NCBI RefSeq assembly: GCF_002632465.1
Contig: NZ_NIBS01000014.1
Location: 46,483-110,482, forward strand
From: Xenorhabdus budapestensis
GTDB taxonomy: Bacteria > Pseudomonadota > Gammaproteobacteria > Enterobacterales > Enterobacteriaceae
Direction: 5' to 3'
Length of the DNA: 64,000 nt
The translations under genes and the position numbers were made by a program. This document shows, one piece after another, positions 8,138 through 17,400 of the stretch; the first letter of the stretch is position 1, and each line of letters starts with the position of its first letter. The notes under the pieces are model-generated. The model worked only from the letters and a program-made list of their open reading frames with translations. It did no database searches and was not told where the DNA came from.

Positions 8138-11100
8138 ATGTCCAAGACGTATTTTTTGCATGATAGGAAAATTAGTGGGGATATTGCGATCGTTGGGATG
8201 GCAACTCATTTCCCGGATGCACCGAATTTATATAATTTCTGGGAAAATATTATAGGCAAAAAGGATTCACTGATCGATATCACTGAGATGTCAAAGGAAG
8301 AATATTGGAAAAAAGAACACTTTTACCATCCAGACCCAACAGCCGCCGATAAAACTTATGGTCATCGTGCTGGTTTTGTGCCTGCCATTGATTTTGACCC
8401 TGTGGAGTTCAAGATTCCGCCCGCGATTCTCGATTCGCTCAGTACAACCCAGTTATTTGCTCTGTATGTTGCCAAGCAGGCGATGCAGGATGCCGGTTTG
8501 CTGGATCAGAAAAACAGTAAAGTTGATCGTGAGCGTATTGGTGTAATTTTGGGGGGAGGCGGTAATGGTAATACATCATTCTCGCTGTCTGCCCGTCAGC
8601 AGACTCCTTACTTGCGCGAAATCATGATGAAGTCAGGTCTTTCCGAAGAAGTGGCAAGCGATATTATTGAACGCGCGCACGGAATGTATCTTGAGTGGAA
8701 TGAAGACAGCTTCCCGGGGTTTTTGGGCAATGTTGCCTGCGGCAGAATTGCCAGTTATTTTGACCTTGGTGGCACATCTTATATGGTGGATGCTGCCTGT
8801 GCCAGCAGCCTTGCTGCAATCAAAGCCGCAATTGGTGAGTTACATTCCGGTAGCTGTGATGCGGTCTTAACAGGTGGTGTCAATCTGGAAAACTCCATTT
8901 TTTCTTTCCTGTGTTTCAGCAAAACCCCTGCATTATCGCGAAATAATGTATCCCGCCCCTTCGATCAGAATGCTGATGGCATGATGTTGGGGGATGGTGT
9001 GGGTATGTTGGTTTTGAAGCGTCTTGAAGATGCTGAACTGGATGGTGATAGGATCTATGCAATCATAAAATCTGTCGAAGCCTCCAGTGATGGCCGTGCT
9101 AAAAGTATTTTTGCACCCCGTCTGGAAGGGCAGGTAAAAGCACTGAAACGAGCCTATGCTTGTGCGGGGATTGTGCCGGGTGATATTCAGCTGGTTGAAG
9201 CACACGGTACAGGGACAGCATCAGGTGATGATACAGAACTTAAGAGTCTGCATGCTGTGTTTGGCGAGTTTCAGATCCCGCCGAAATCAGTGGCGATTGG
9301 TAGTATCAAATCCCAGATTGGACATACCCGTTGTGCAGCCGGCGCTGCTTCTATGATCAAAGTTGCATTGGCGTTACACCATAAGGTATTGCCACCAACT
9401 ATTAATGTGAAGAAGCCTACCGATCTGTTGATGTCAGAAAACAGCCCTTTCTACGTCAACAGTGAAGCCAGACCGTGGCTACGTTCATTCAGCAATGCAC
9501 CACGCCGGGCGGCATTAAGTGCCTTTGGTTTTGGTGGTACTAACTTCCACGCTATTCTGGAAGAGTATGAAAAACAGACACACGGCCGTTATCGGTTGAA
9601 TGAATCACCTTGGATCATGTTGTTTAAAGGTGAAAATCCCGCGGACTTGCTTTCACTGTGTGAGGCAGCTTTATCCCGCTTCACTGGCGATTTACCGGAA
9701 AATGCCATTCGTCGGCATCTTGAGCAACAAGACATTGAAAACTTACAGTCGCATCAGGCCAGAGTTGTGTTCGTTTCTCAATCTGTAGCACAAACAGCGG
9801 AATTGCTTTCTATCGCTGTTAATCAGTTACAACAAAGCCAGTTACAGCAAAATAGCACCAACGGTTGGGAACATCCCCGCGGGATCTATTATCAGCCTAA
9901 AGGAAAAGCACTGGATGGCAAGGTTGTTGCTCTGTTCCCCGGTCAGGGTTCGCAGTATGTCAATATGGCGCGGGATATTGCCAATGACTATCCTGAAATG
10001 CGTCAATCACTGGAAGCACTGGATGATGTCGCTATCAGTCAGTCAGGTCATGAATTGTCCCCTGTTATTTATCCCGTACCTGCCTTTTCAGAAGAAGAAC
10101 ATACAAAACAGCAGCAACGGCTGACAGACACTGCTAATGCCCAGCCTGCATTAGGGGCAATCAGTGCGGGTTATTTCAATATATTAAAAAATATGGGCTT
10201 CAGACCTGATTTTGTCGCGGGTCATAGTTATGGTGAAGTCACAGCTCTCTGGGCTGCGGGAGTACTTTCCGAGAAAGATTTCCACCGCGTTTCTCTGGCA
10301 AGGGGATGGGCCGCTGCATCAGCTAGCCAGCTCTGTAGTACTGATTCGGATGCTGGTGCGATGCTGGCAGCTTCTTTGACCCATGCACAACGTGAAGAAA
10401 TTCTGCAACGTTATACAGGTATTGTCATTGCTAATGATAACTCTGAACAGCAGGTGGTCTTTGGAGGAGAAACTGACCAGATTAATCAGCTACATGATGA
10501 GTTGAAAAAACAGAATATTCATTGCCGTATTTTGCCTGTCTCTGCCGCTTTCCATACGAAATTTATTCAGCCGGCCTATCAGCCTTACCGTGAGTGCCTG
10601 ACTGATATCCATTTCCAGCCACCAGAGTGCAAATTATTCTCTAGTGCAACAGCAGAACCCTATGACAATTCACCACGAGTAATTCGGGAATTGTTGGCAG
10701 AACAACTGATAAAACCAGTTAAGTTCCGTCAGACCATAGAGGCAATTTACCAGCAGGGAGGGCGCTTATTTGTTGAGTTCGGGCCGAAAGGTGTCTTAGG
10801 CAAATTAGTATCTGATATTTTGAAAAACCGGGAGCATACCGTGATTTCAACCAACCCCAGTGATAAAGGGGAAGAGAGATTACAGTTAGCCCGTGCTCAG
10901 GCCAAATTACTGGCAGAAGGTGTCAGGCTGTGGGATATAAACCAGCATGTCCGCATCAAGCCAGTGGAAGAAGACAAAGGTAAACGTCTGACATTCAGAC
11001 TAAGCGGCGGTTTCTTCTTATCCGAGAAAAATAAAGCTCGGCGTCAACATGCCTTGCGTGATGGTGATCATGCTGTTGTTGAGCGGTTTATCGCGGGATC

Positions 11101-14100
11101 ATTACCACAGCCAGAAAAGGCAGTATCGGCAGAAATTGAAAGTCACCCTGAGCATGAAGTTGAAAGCGGAGTCGTCGATAACATCGAAGATGCCGTTGAA
11201 AGTTACATTGAAAACGAGATTGAAAGCAAGATTGAAAAGAAGACTGAAAAGGTGATTGAACACAAGCAACCTGTTTCAGCCGAATTTTTCCAACAGAACG
11301 TTCTGACAATTATTCAACGACGAGATAACCCCATGGAACAGAATAATAAATTGAGCGAAAGCCAAAATGCTGAAACATTAAATGGACTGTTGCAGGCTCA
11401 ACAGGTAATGAGTCAACTACACCAGCAATTTCAGACGAATCAAAAAGAGTACATCCAGTTGTTGAGTATGTTACTGGAGAAACAATACAGTTTGCTGGAA
11501 AGTTGCAAAGATCACCAGAACCTGCCAACGATGCTCTCCAGTTTGAGTCAAAGTGTTCAATTGTTGGACAAAAACCTCGAATTATACCATACCAATCATG
11601 AACGCTATTTTATGACGCAACAGAGCCTGTTCCAGTCCGGGCAGGCAGCACCTGTTATGGCATCGGTTAGCCGTCTGACTCAATCTGTTGTCGAATATTC
11701 TGCCCCGGTAAAACCTGCTGAATCTATTTCTGCCCCTGTATCTAACATACAGCCAGTAGAAATGGTGGAAAAAATTGAGGCAGTGCGCCCAATGATGCCA
11801 GAAATGCCAGAAATGCCAGAAATGCCAGAAATACCAGAAATACCTAAGACTGAGGAAGTTCCGGTTACGTCAGTGGTATCAATGGTTTCTTCTGAATCGG
11901 CTAACGAACCGATTAAGCTTGAGCCAGAACCGGAAAAAGCGGTCGTCAAATTGCAGGCGAAAGTACTTGATCCTGAAGTAGAAAAACTGATTAAACATCT
12001 TGAGCGGATCACTGAAGAAAGCATCATCAGCCAATTGATCAACATTGTCAGTGAAAGAACCGGTTATCCGCAGGATATGATCAGCTCAGAGATGGATCTG
12101 GAGGCGGATCTGGGTATTGACTCCATTAAGCGGCTGGAAATCTTCGGGGCGATGTTTGATGCATTCTCTGCGAACATGGGGCTTTATAGTGAGACAGCAA
12201 GAAATAAAGATATGGAAAACTTCGAAGTCGATTCGTTGAGCACTATTGCTAAGATGAGTGACTTCTTCAAGCACATGATCGATGAAGCAGTGAGTGCCTT
12301 GTATAACAAGGGGCTCGGATCTGAGCCAGAACAGGTACAGCCACCTGTAGAACACCATGAAAAAGAGCAAGTTGTTGTTGCGGAAGGCAGTGGAGGGGCA
12401 TCCGACAAATTGCGGTCATTGGGATTTGTCACCTCGACAACGGCTTCATCTGAGGGCTACAACGTAAAAAAGCCGCTAGCTGAATCGCAACGGATGGTGT
12501 CCTCTGCGGTTCAGCCTGAACTGAATCATAATATTGCACTAAATAAAGAAGATGAAGAAAAGCTCTTTGCAGACTCGCCCGTTTCCCGTTTTGCGGTGGT
12601 GAAACAACCTCTGCCAATGCCGGATTGTTTGCAGGATGTTTTTTCATCCCCCAAACGCTGGCTGGTGGTGGAAGAGGGAACAACCAGTGTGGATAACCTG
12701 GTCGCAGATAAGACGGTTGTAGAGAACATCGTGGAAGTACTGGAACAGCGGGGACAGCAAGTGGTCGTTCTGTCACTGAAGCAAAATCAGGCCGCAATGG
12801 GTGACGAATCTGTGCTGGATGCTGTATTGGCAGATATTGAACAGCAACATGGCACTATTGAAGGAGTCATCTATTTGCAGGCTCTGAAACAGGGGGTTAA
12901 GGCATTGGCTGATGTATTCAATGAGCAGGATTACCGCTCAGTTGAAACCACTTTCCTGTTGGCAAAACGCCTGCAAGGCAGCCTTACCCGTGACGGGAAA
13001 CTGCCGGGATACTTCATGGTAATTATGCGGGGGGATGGTGAACTGCTGACTTCCGGGCGTGAATACTTACCGATTGTTTCTGCGGGCATCACTGGATTGA
13101 CCAAATCGCTGAATATTGAATGGGGGAATGTCTTCTGCCGCACCGTAGACATTGATGCCAGAATGAAAGACAGCGACGTGGCAAAGGTAGTGATAGAAGA
13201 GCTTCAGGATAGCCGGACTGATGTGGCAGAAATTGGACGCAGTGTAAATGGTGAACGCATGACATTGGCGCTGAAGGAAGAAAAAGTATTATCAGCGGCA
13301 TCAGCCATGCAGGTCAGTCCCCATGATGTACTAGTTGTGACAGGGGGAGCCCGTGGTATTACAGCACACTGTGTTATTGAACTGGCAAAACAGAGTCAGG
13401 CGGCTTTTATTCTGCTCGGACGTACCGATATGACTACACCGTTGCCGGAATGGTCTGTAGGCAAAACAACCTTGGCTGAACGCAAAACGGCAGCTATTGC
13501 CCATCTGCAAGGACAAGGGATTCAGCCGACACCGGTTAAGGTCAATAGTATGTTGAGCCGCCTTATCCATATTGACGAAATCAACGCCACATTACAGGCG
13601 ATCAGGCAAGCAGGGGCGCGTGTTATATATCTGCATTGCGATATCACTGTTCAGGAACAGGTGAAGAGGGTATTGGAGCAAGCCCGGCAGCAGTTTGGGC
13701 CAATAACAGGCTTAATTCATGGTGCCGGAAATCTGGCGGATAAGCGGATCGAAAAGAAAACGCTGGCGGATTTACATTCGGTGTTTAATGCCAAAGTCAA
13801 AGGGCTTGAAAACGTATGTCGTGGGTTGGATTACACATCTCTGCGCCATATCATGCTGTTTTCATCAGTTTCCGGCTTCTTTGGTAACGCGGGGCAAACC
13901 GATTATTCACTGGCAAACGAGACGCTGAACAAATTTGCCTACCTGCCTTTCGGTGGCAAAAATAGCCAGATAATCCGTTCAGTGAATTGGGGGCCGTGGG
14001 ATGGCGGTATGGTCAGCGATGTTCTCAAACGGGCTTATGAGGCTCAGAACATGGTGATTATTCCGCTTGACGAGGGAATAAAACGTTTTGTACGTGAGTT

Positions 14101-14209
14101 TAGTGATCCCCGTTCGCGTCAAATTACTATTGGAGGGAAAACTTATATGGCTCCGAAAAAAACGATACCTAATAAATTACGTAATGTAATCAATAACGCT
14201 GCAATTTGA
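8138..14209 (+). CDS. fclC: PUFA synthase-like polyketide synthase, KS-AT-ACP-KR
   Basis: A 2023-residue PfaA-like megasynthase, first enzyme of the polyamine half of a fabclavine/zeamine-type product. I chose ATG 8138 (MSKTYF), which has GAGGA just upstream; the in-frame ATG at 8078 has no ribosome site. Domains: ketosynthase about 14-468 (Cys221 in DAACASS, plus EAHGTGT and a later GH); acyltransferase about 594-900 (GQGSQ, Ser697 in GHSYGE); a Gln-rich PfaA-like helical linker; one acyl carrier domain (Ser1329 in LGIDSIKR); ketoreductase in the C-terminal third (TGGARGI near 1735-1741, later SSVSG and DYSLAN). PfaA proteins usually carry several tandem ACPs, so a single one is reduced. The linkers are rich in short repeats. 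No dehydratase is seen in this protein; fclD supplies it. Confidence 0.9.
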   Translation: MSKTYFLHDRKISGDIAIVGMATHFPDAPNLYNFWENIIGKKDSLIDITEMSKEEYWKKEHFYHPDPTAADKTYGHRAGFVPAIDFDPVEFKIPPAILDSLSTTQLFALYVAKQAMQDAGLLDQKNSKVDRERIGVILGGGGNGNTSFSLSARQQTPYLREIMMKSGLSEEVASDIIERAHGMYLEWNEDSFPGFLGNVACGRIASYFDLGGTSYMVDAACASSLAAIKAAIGELHSGSCDAVLTGGVNLENSIFSFLCFSKTPALSRNNVSRPFDQNADGMMLGDGVGMLVLKRLEDAELDGDRIYAIIKSVEASSDGRAKSIFAPRLEGQVKALKRAYACAGIVPGDIQLVEAHGTGTASGDDTELKSLHAVFGEFQIPPKSVAIGSIKSQIGHTRCAAGAASMIKVALALHHKVLPPTINVKKPTDLLMSENSPFYVNSEARPWLRSFSNAPRRAALSAFGFGGTNFHAILEEYEKQTHGRYRLNESPWIMLFKGENPADLLSLCEAALSRFTGDLPENAIRRHLEQQDIENLQSHQARVVFVSQSVAQTAELLSIAVNQLQQSQLQQNSTNGWEHPRGIYYQPKGKALDGKVVALFPGQGSQYVNMARDIANDYPEMRQSLEALDDVAISQSGHELSPVIYPVPAFSEEEHTKQQQRLTDTANAQPALGAISAGYFNILKNMGFRPDFVAGHSYGEVTALWAAGVLSEKDFHRVSLARGWAAASASQLCSTDSDAGAMLAASLTHAQREEILQRYTGIVIANDNSEQQVVFGGETDQINQLHDELKKQNIHCRILPVSAAFHTKFIQPAYQPYRECLTDIHFQPPECKLFSSATAEPYDNSPRVIRELLAEQLIKPVKFRQTIEAIYQQGGRLFVEFGPKGVLGKLVSDILKNREHTVISTNPSDKGEERLQLARAQAKLLAEGVRLWDINQHVRIKPVEEDKGKRLTFRLSGGFFLSEKNKARRQHALRDGDHAVVERFIAGSLPQPEKAVSAEIESHPEHEVESGVVDNIEDAVESYIENEIESKIEKKTEKVIEHKQPVSAEFFQQNVLTIIQRRDNPMEQNNKLSESQNAETLNGLLQAQQVMSQLHQQFQTNQKEYIQLLSMLLEKQYSLLESCKDHQNLPTMLSSLSQSVQLLDKNLELYHTNHERYFMTQQSLFQSGQAAPVMASVSRLTQSVVEYSAPVKPAESISAPVSNIQPVEMVEKIEAVRPMMPEMPEMPEMPEIPEIPKTEEVPVTSVVSMVSSESANEPIKLEPEPEKAVVKLQAKVLDPEVEKLIKHLERITEESIISQLINIVSERTGYPQDMISSEMDLEADLGIDSIKRLEIFGAMFDAFSANMGLYSETARNKDMENFEVDSLSTIAKMSDFFKHMIDEAVSALYNKGLGSEPEQVQPPVEHHEKEQVVVAEGSGGASDKLRSLGFVTSTTASSEGYNVKKPLAESQRMVSSAVQPELNHNIALNKEDEEKLFADSPVSRFAVVKQPLPMPDCLQDVFSSPKRWLVVEEGTTSVDNLVADKTVVENIVEVLEQRGQQVVVLSLKQNQAAMGDESVLDAVLADIEQQHGTIEGVIYLQALKQGVKALADVFNEQDYRSVETTFLLAKRLQGSLTRDGKLPGYFMVIMRGDGELLTSGREYLPIVSAGITGLTKSLNIEWGNVFCRTVDIDARMKDSDVAKVVIEELQDSRTDVAEIGRSVNGERMTLALKEEKVLSAASAMQVSPHDVLVVTGGARGITAHCVIELAKQSQAAFILLGRTDMTTPLPEWSVGKTTLAERKTAAIAHLQGQGIQPTPVKVNSMLSRLIHIDEINATLQAIRQAGARVIYLHCDITVQEQVKRVLEQARQQFGPITGLIHGAGNLADKRIEKKTLADLHSVFNAKVKGLENVCRGLDYTSLRHIMLFSSVSGFFGNAGQTDYSLANETLNKFAYLPFGGKNSQIIRSVNWGPWDGGMVSDVLKRAYEAQNMVIIPLDEGIKRFVREFSDPRSRQITIGGKTYMAPKKTIPNKLRNVINNAAI
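11798..11842 (+). repeat. 9-bp tandem repeat inside fclC (x5)
   Basis: Five copies of CCAGAAATR encode a Pro-Glu-Met/Ile ladder in the linker before the ACP. The last two copies differ by one base (ATA for ATG). The unit is three codons long. Confidence 0.9.
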
Positions 14210-14236
14210 AAAGTGAAAGTATAAAAATCACAAAAG

Positions 14237-14264
14237 AATGACTCCATTAAATAATGGAGTCATT
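14237..14264. repeat. 13-bp perfect inverted repeat after fclC
   Basis: AATGACTCCATTA (14237-14249) and TAATGGAGTCATT (14252-14264) are perfect complements with two bases between them. The repeat begins 28 bases after the fclC stop. No T tract follows on the plus strand, so I read it as an RNA stability or attenuation hairpin rather than a full terminator. Confidence 0.5.
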
Positions 14265-14356
14265 AAATAATGAATAAATTAAATAGTGAAAGAATTATGC
14301 TGAATAACGAAAAATAATCATGAGTTATAAATAATAAAATTCAGGTTGCTAATATA

Positions 14357-14380
14357 CCTGAGTGAAAATATTCGCTCAGG
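14357..14380 (+). other. RNA hairpin in the fclC-fclD gap
   Basis: CCTGAGTGAA and TTCGCTCAGG can form a 10-pair stem, with one G-U pair in RNA, closed by an AATA loop. It lies 33 bases before the fclD start and has no T tract after it. Confidence 0.45.
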
Positions 14381-14396
14381 GGAACGCTATCATATT

Positions 14397-14411
14397 AAGG
14401 AGTCTCTCCTT
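14397..14411 (+). promoter_or_regulatory. fclD ribosome site inside a small hairpin
   Basis: The Shine-Dalgarno AAGGAG (14397-14402) is exactly complementary to CTCCTT (14406-14411), separated by TCT, and the ATG follows at 14413. The ribosome site may therefore be masked in the transcript until it is opened. Confidence 0.45.
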
Positions 14412-14412
14412 T

Positions 14413-17400
14413 ATGGAACATATTGCAATTATTGGGGTCGGGTGTTTATTTCCCGGAGCAGATACCCCTGAAAAATATTGGGATAACCTGTTACACGAAA
14501 AGGATTGTTCCACACCTTTATCGGCTCTGGAATTGGGGGTTGATCCGGCCTGTTATTATTCTCCGGTTGCCGGTACACCTGACACCATTAATTATGTCAA
14601 TAATGGTCACGTTCGTGATTTTCATTTTGATGGCAAAGGATATAACTTGCCGGAAGAAGAATTAAATACACTGGATGATCTATTTAAATGGACAATCTAT
14701 GCAGCAGATCAGGCATTAAACGACAGTGGCTATCGCCAGCATAAAAATGTATTGCAAAAAACAGGACTAATTCTCGGTAGTATCGGTATGCCGACTCATT
14801 CAACTAAAAAATTAATGAGTCCGTTCTATCACAAAATATTACAACCCTATATTCAAAAATTAATTGGGCGACCGGATTTTCAATTTAATCAATTCTGGCC
14901 ACAAGATAATCATTCTGACCAGAATTTAATAACCGGCGGGTACAATGCCACAATTGCGGCATTGGCACTTGGACTGGCAGGTCCCCGTTATTGCCTTGAT
15001 GCTGCATGTGCGTCAGCGTTGTATGCCATCAAACTGGGCGCTGATTATCTTCTCAGCCACAAGGCAGACATGATGCTGGTTGGGTCAATTTGCCATGTAG
15101 ACCATATCTATATCGACCACGGATTTAATATTTTGCAGGTTTTCCCTGAAAAGGGTGAGTCTATTCCTTTTGACAAAGCATCCAAAGGCGTAAAAGCCGG
15201 TGAAGGTGTTGGCGTCGTTGCTATCAAGCGTTATGCCGATGCTGTCCGTGATAACGATAAAATCTATGGCATAGTTGAATCTATTGGCTTGTCCAACGAT
15301 GCGGGTACTAAGCATTTGTTAGTACCCGATCAGCAAGGACAAAATGTTGCATTGGAACGTGCTTATCGGAATAGTTCGCGGAACATCGATTACATTGAGT
15401 GTCATGCAACCGGCACTAATATCGGGGATCAAATCGAGCTATCGACTATTGAAACCTTTTTTGGTGAACATAATCTTGATGGACAGGGAAAAATTCCATT
15501 AATTGGTGCTAATAAAGCTATCAATGGTCACATGCTCACTGCGTCAGGTATGGGGAGTCTGCTGAAAGTCTTGTTAGCTATGCAGCATAACCTGATCCCT
15601 GCCACGCCACGGGTCAATCAACTGGTTTCAACACCCCAAGGGAAGCTCAATATCGATTATATTGTGCGGAAAGCCAGGCCCTGGCCCGAAAGTCAGCGCC
15701 CTAAACGCGCCGGGATTAATGCCTTTGGTTTCGGTGGTGTCAACGGGCATATGGTTGTCAGTGAGGATACCCCTGAACGACGGGCTGCCTGTGTATCATT
15801 CCAGTCAGAAGAAACGCAGAAAATTGATCCACTGGCTATTGTCGGTATTGGCGTACATATGGCGAAAACTGAGGATAACCAGACGCTGGATCAGGTATTA
15901 CAGCAAGGCACTCAGCACTTTTATCCACTGCCGAAAACCCGTTGGATTGGCATGGAGGAACGCTCTGATGTGTTGGCAATGCGTGGAGTGAGTCAGCCAC
16001 CTTTAGGCTCCTATATCGAAACATTTGAATTTGACTGTAAGAAATTCAAATTGCCACCGAATGTTGTCGGAGCACACTTAAGTTGTCATCTGTTCCTGTT
16101 GCCTATCGCGGAACGTGCATTTCTTGATGCCGGTTATCGATTGGATGGCAGTAAGCGTAATATTGCCGTAATTGTGGCGGGAGGTATCGACTATAGCTGT
16201 CTGCGTTATCAGGTACGTAATGAAATTAGCTGGCAATTGAAACAGAGCCTGAATAGTCAAGGTATTCAATTGTCGGCAGAAGATACCCTTGCTTTGCAGG
16301 AGATCGTAAAAGATAGCCTGTTCCCGAAACCTTATCCCGAAGGTATTACCGGGGGGATTGGTAATATTGTGGCGAGCCGTTTGGCGGCACATTTGAAACT
16401 AAATGGCCCGGCATTTACGCTTTATGGTGAAGAAAACTCTCCGTTTAAAGCACTGGAACTGGCTCAGTTTATGCTGACCAGACAACATGTGGATGCAGTG
16501 ATAGTTGCCTGTACCAGTTTCGGCGGCACTCTGGAAAATGTGTTGTGGGATCACCAGTCTGAGCACGGAAATCAGATAGTCGGGGATGGTGGCGGAGTGA
16601 TTGTTCTCAAACGCGAGCAGGATGCCATTAGTGACAATACACCGATTTATGCCGTGTTGGATGGGATTGGTACTTGCTATTTGCCTGATCACTCCCTTGA
16701 TTTCACAGTAAATGAAGATGCCATTGTGGCAGCCGCGCAATCAAGCCTGACCGCAGCCGGTTGTAGCGCAGATCAGGTCGGTTATGTTGAGTTGTATGCG
16801 GGCGGCAAATCTGGAGAGATTGCAACTGAATTGTCTGCGTTGGGGCGGGTCTATGGTGCGACAGACGGGCAACCAACGACGGCTATCGGTACTCTGAAAG
16901 CCAATTACGGACATCTGTTTGCATCTGCTGGCCTGTTCGGCATTATTAAATCGGCCCTGCAACTGACACAACGATACTTACCGGTATTGCCGGATTACCC
17001 TCATCGTCAGGAGTTGGCATATTATGCAGAGGGAAAATTCCACTTACCAGTACAAACTCAGGCGTGGCCAGCGCCGTTCAAAGCCCCTCGTCGTGCTGCA
17101 ATCAGTCACTTGGGTATCGACCGCTCCTACAATCATGTGATTTTAAGTGAACCCCAGAACGGAAAACGTGCACGTCCAACCAGGCTACCGGCGTCAGATC
17201 AGCCCAGCCTGAAAGTGACAGTTTATACTGCGAGAGAAAAAACAGTAGAGGAATTCATTCTCAACGCCCAGACCGTGGATCGTTTCGCAGCGTTGGCTGC
17301 GGCTGCTGTACCGTCAAACGAGCCAAACAAGGCAGAACTAAGCAAGGCAGAAACAGCGCAGAAAATGCCACTGTCGATGGAAGTTAACCATTTCATCCGC

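Noticed and set aside
8049..8255. Short frame overlapping the fclC start
   Set aside because: It overlaps the conserved start of the ketosynthase in another frame and begins inside the direct repeats.
11680..12045. Minus-strand frame rich in Ser, Gly and Ile opposite fclC
   Set aside because: Its repeats are the antisense of the CCAGAAATR tandem repeat in fclC, so it is a by-product of that linker.
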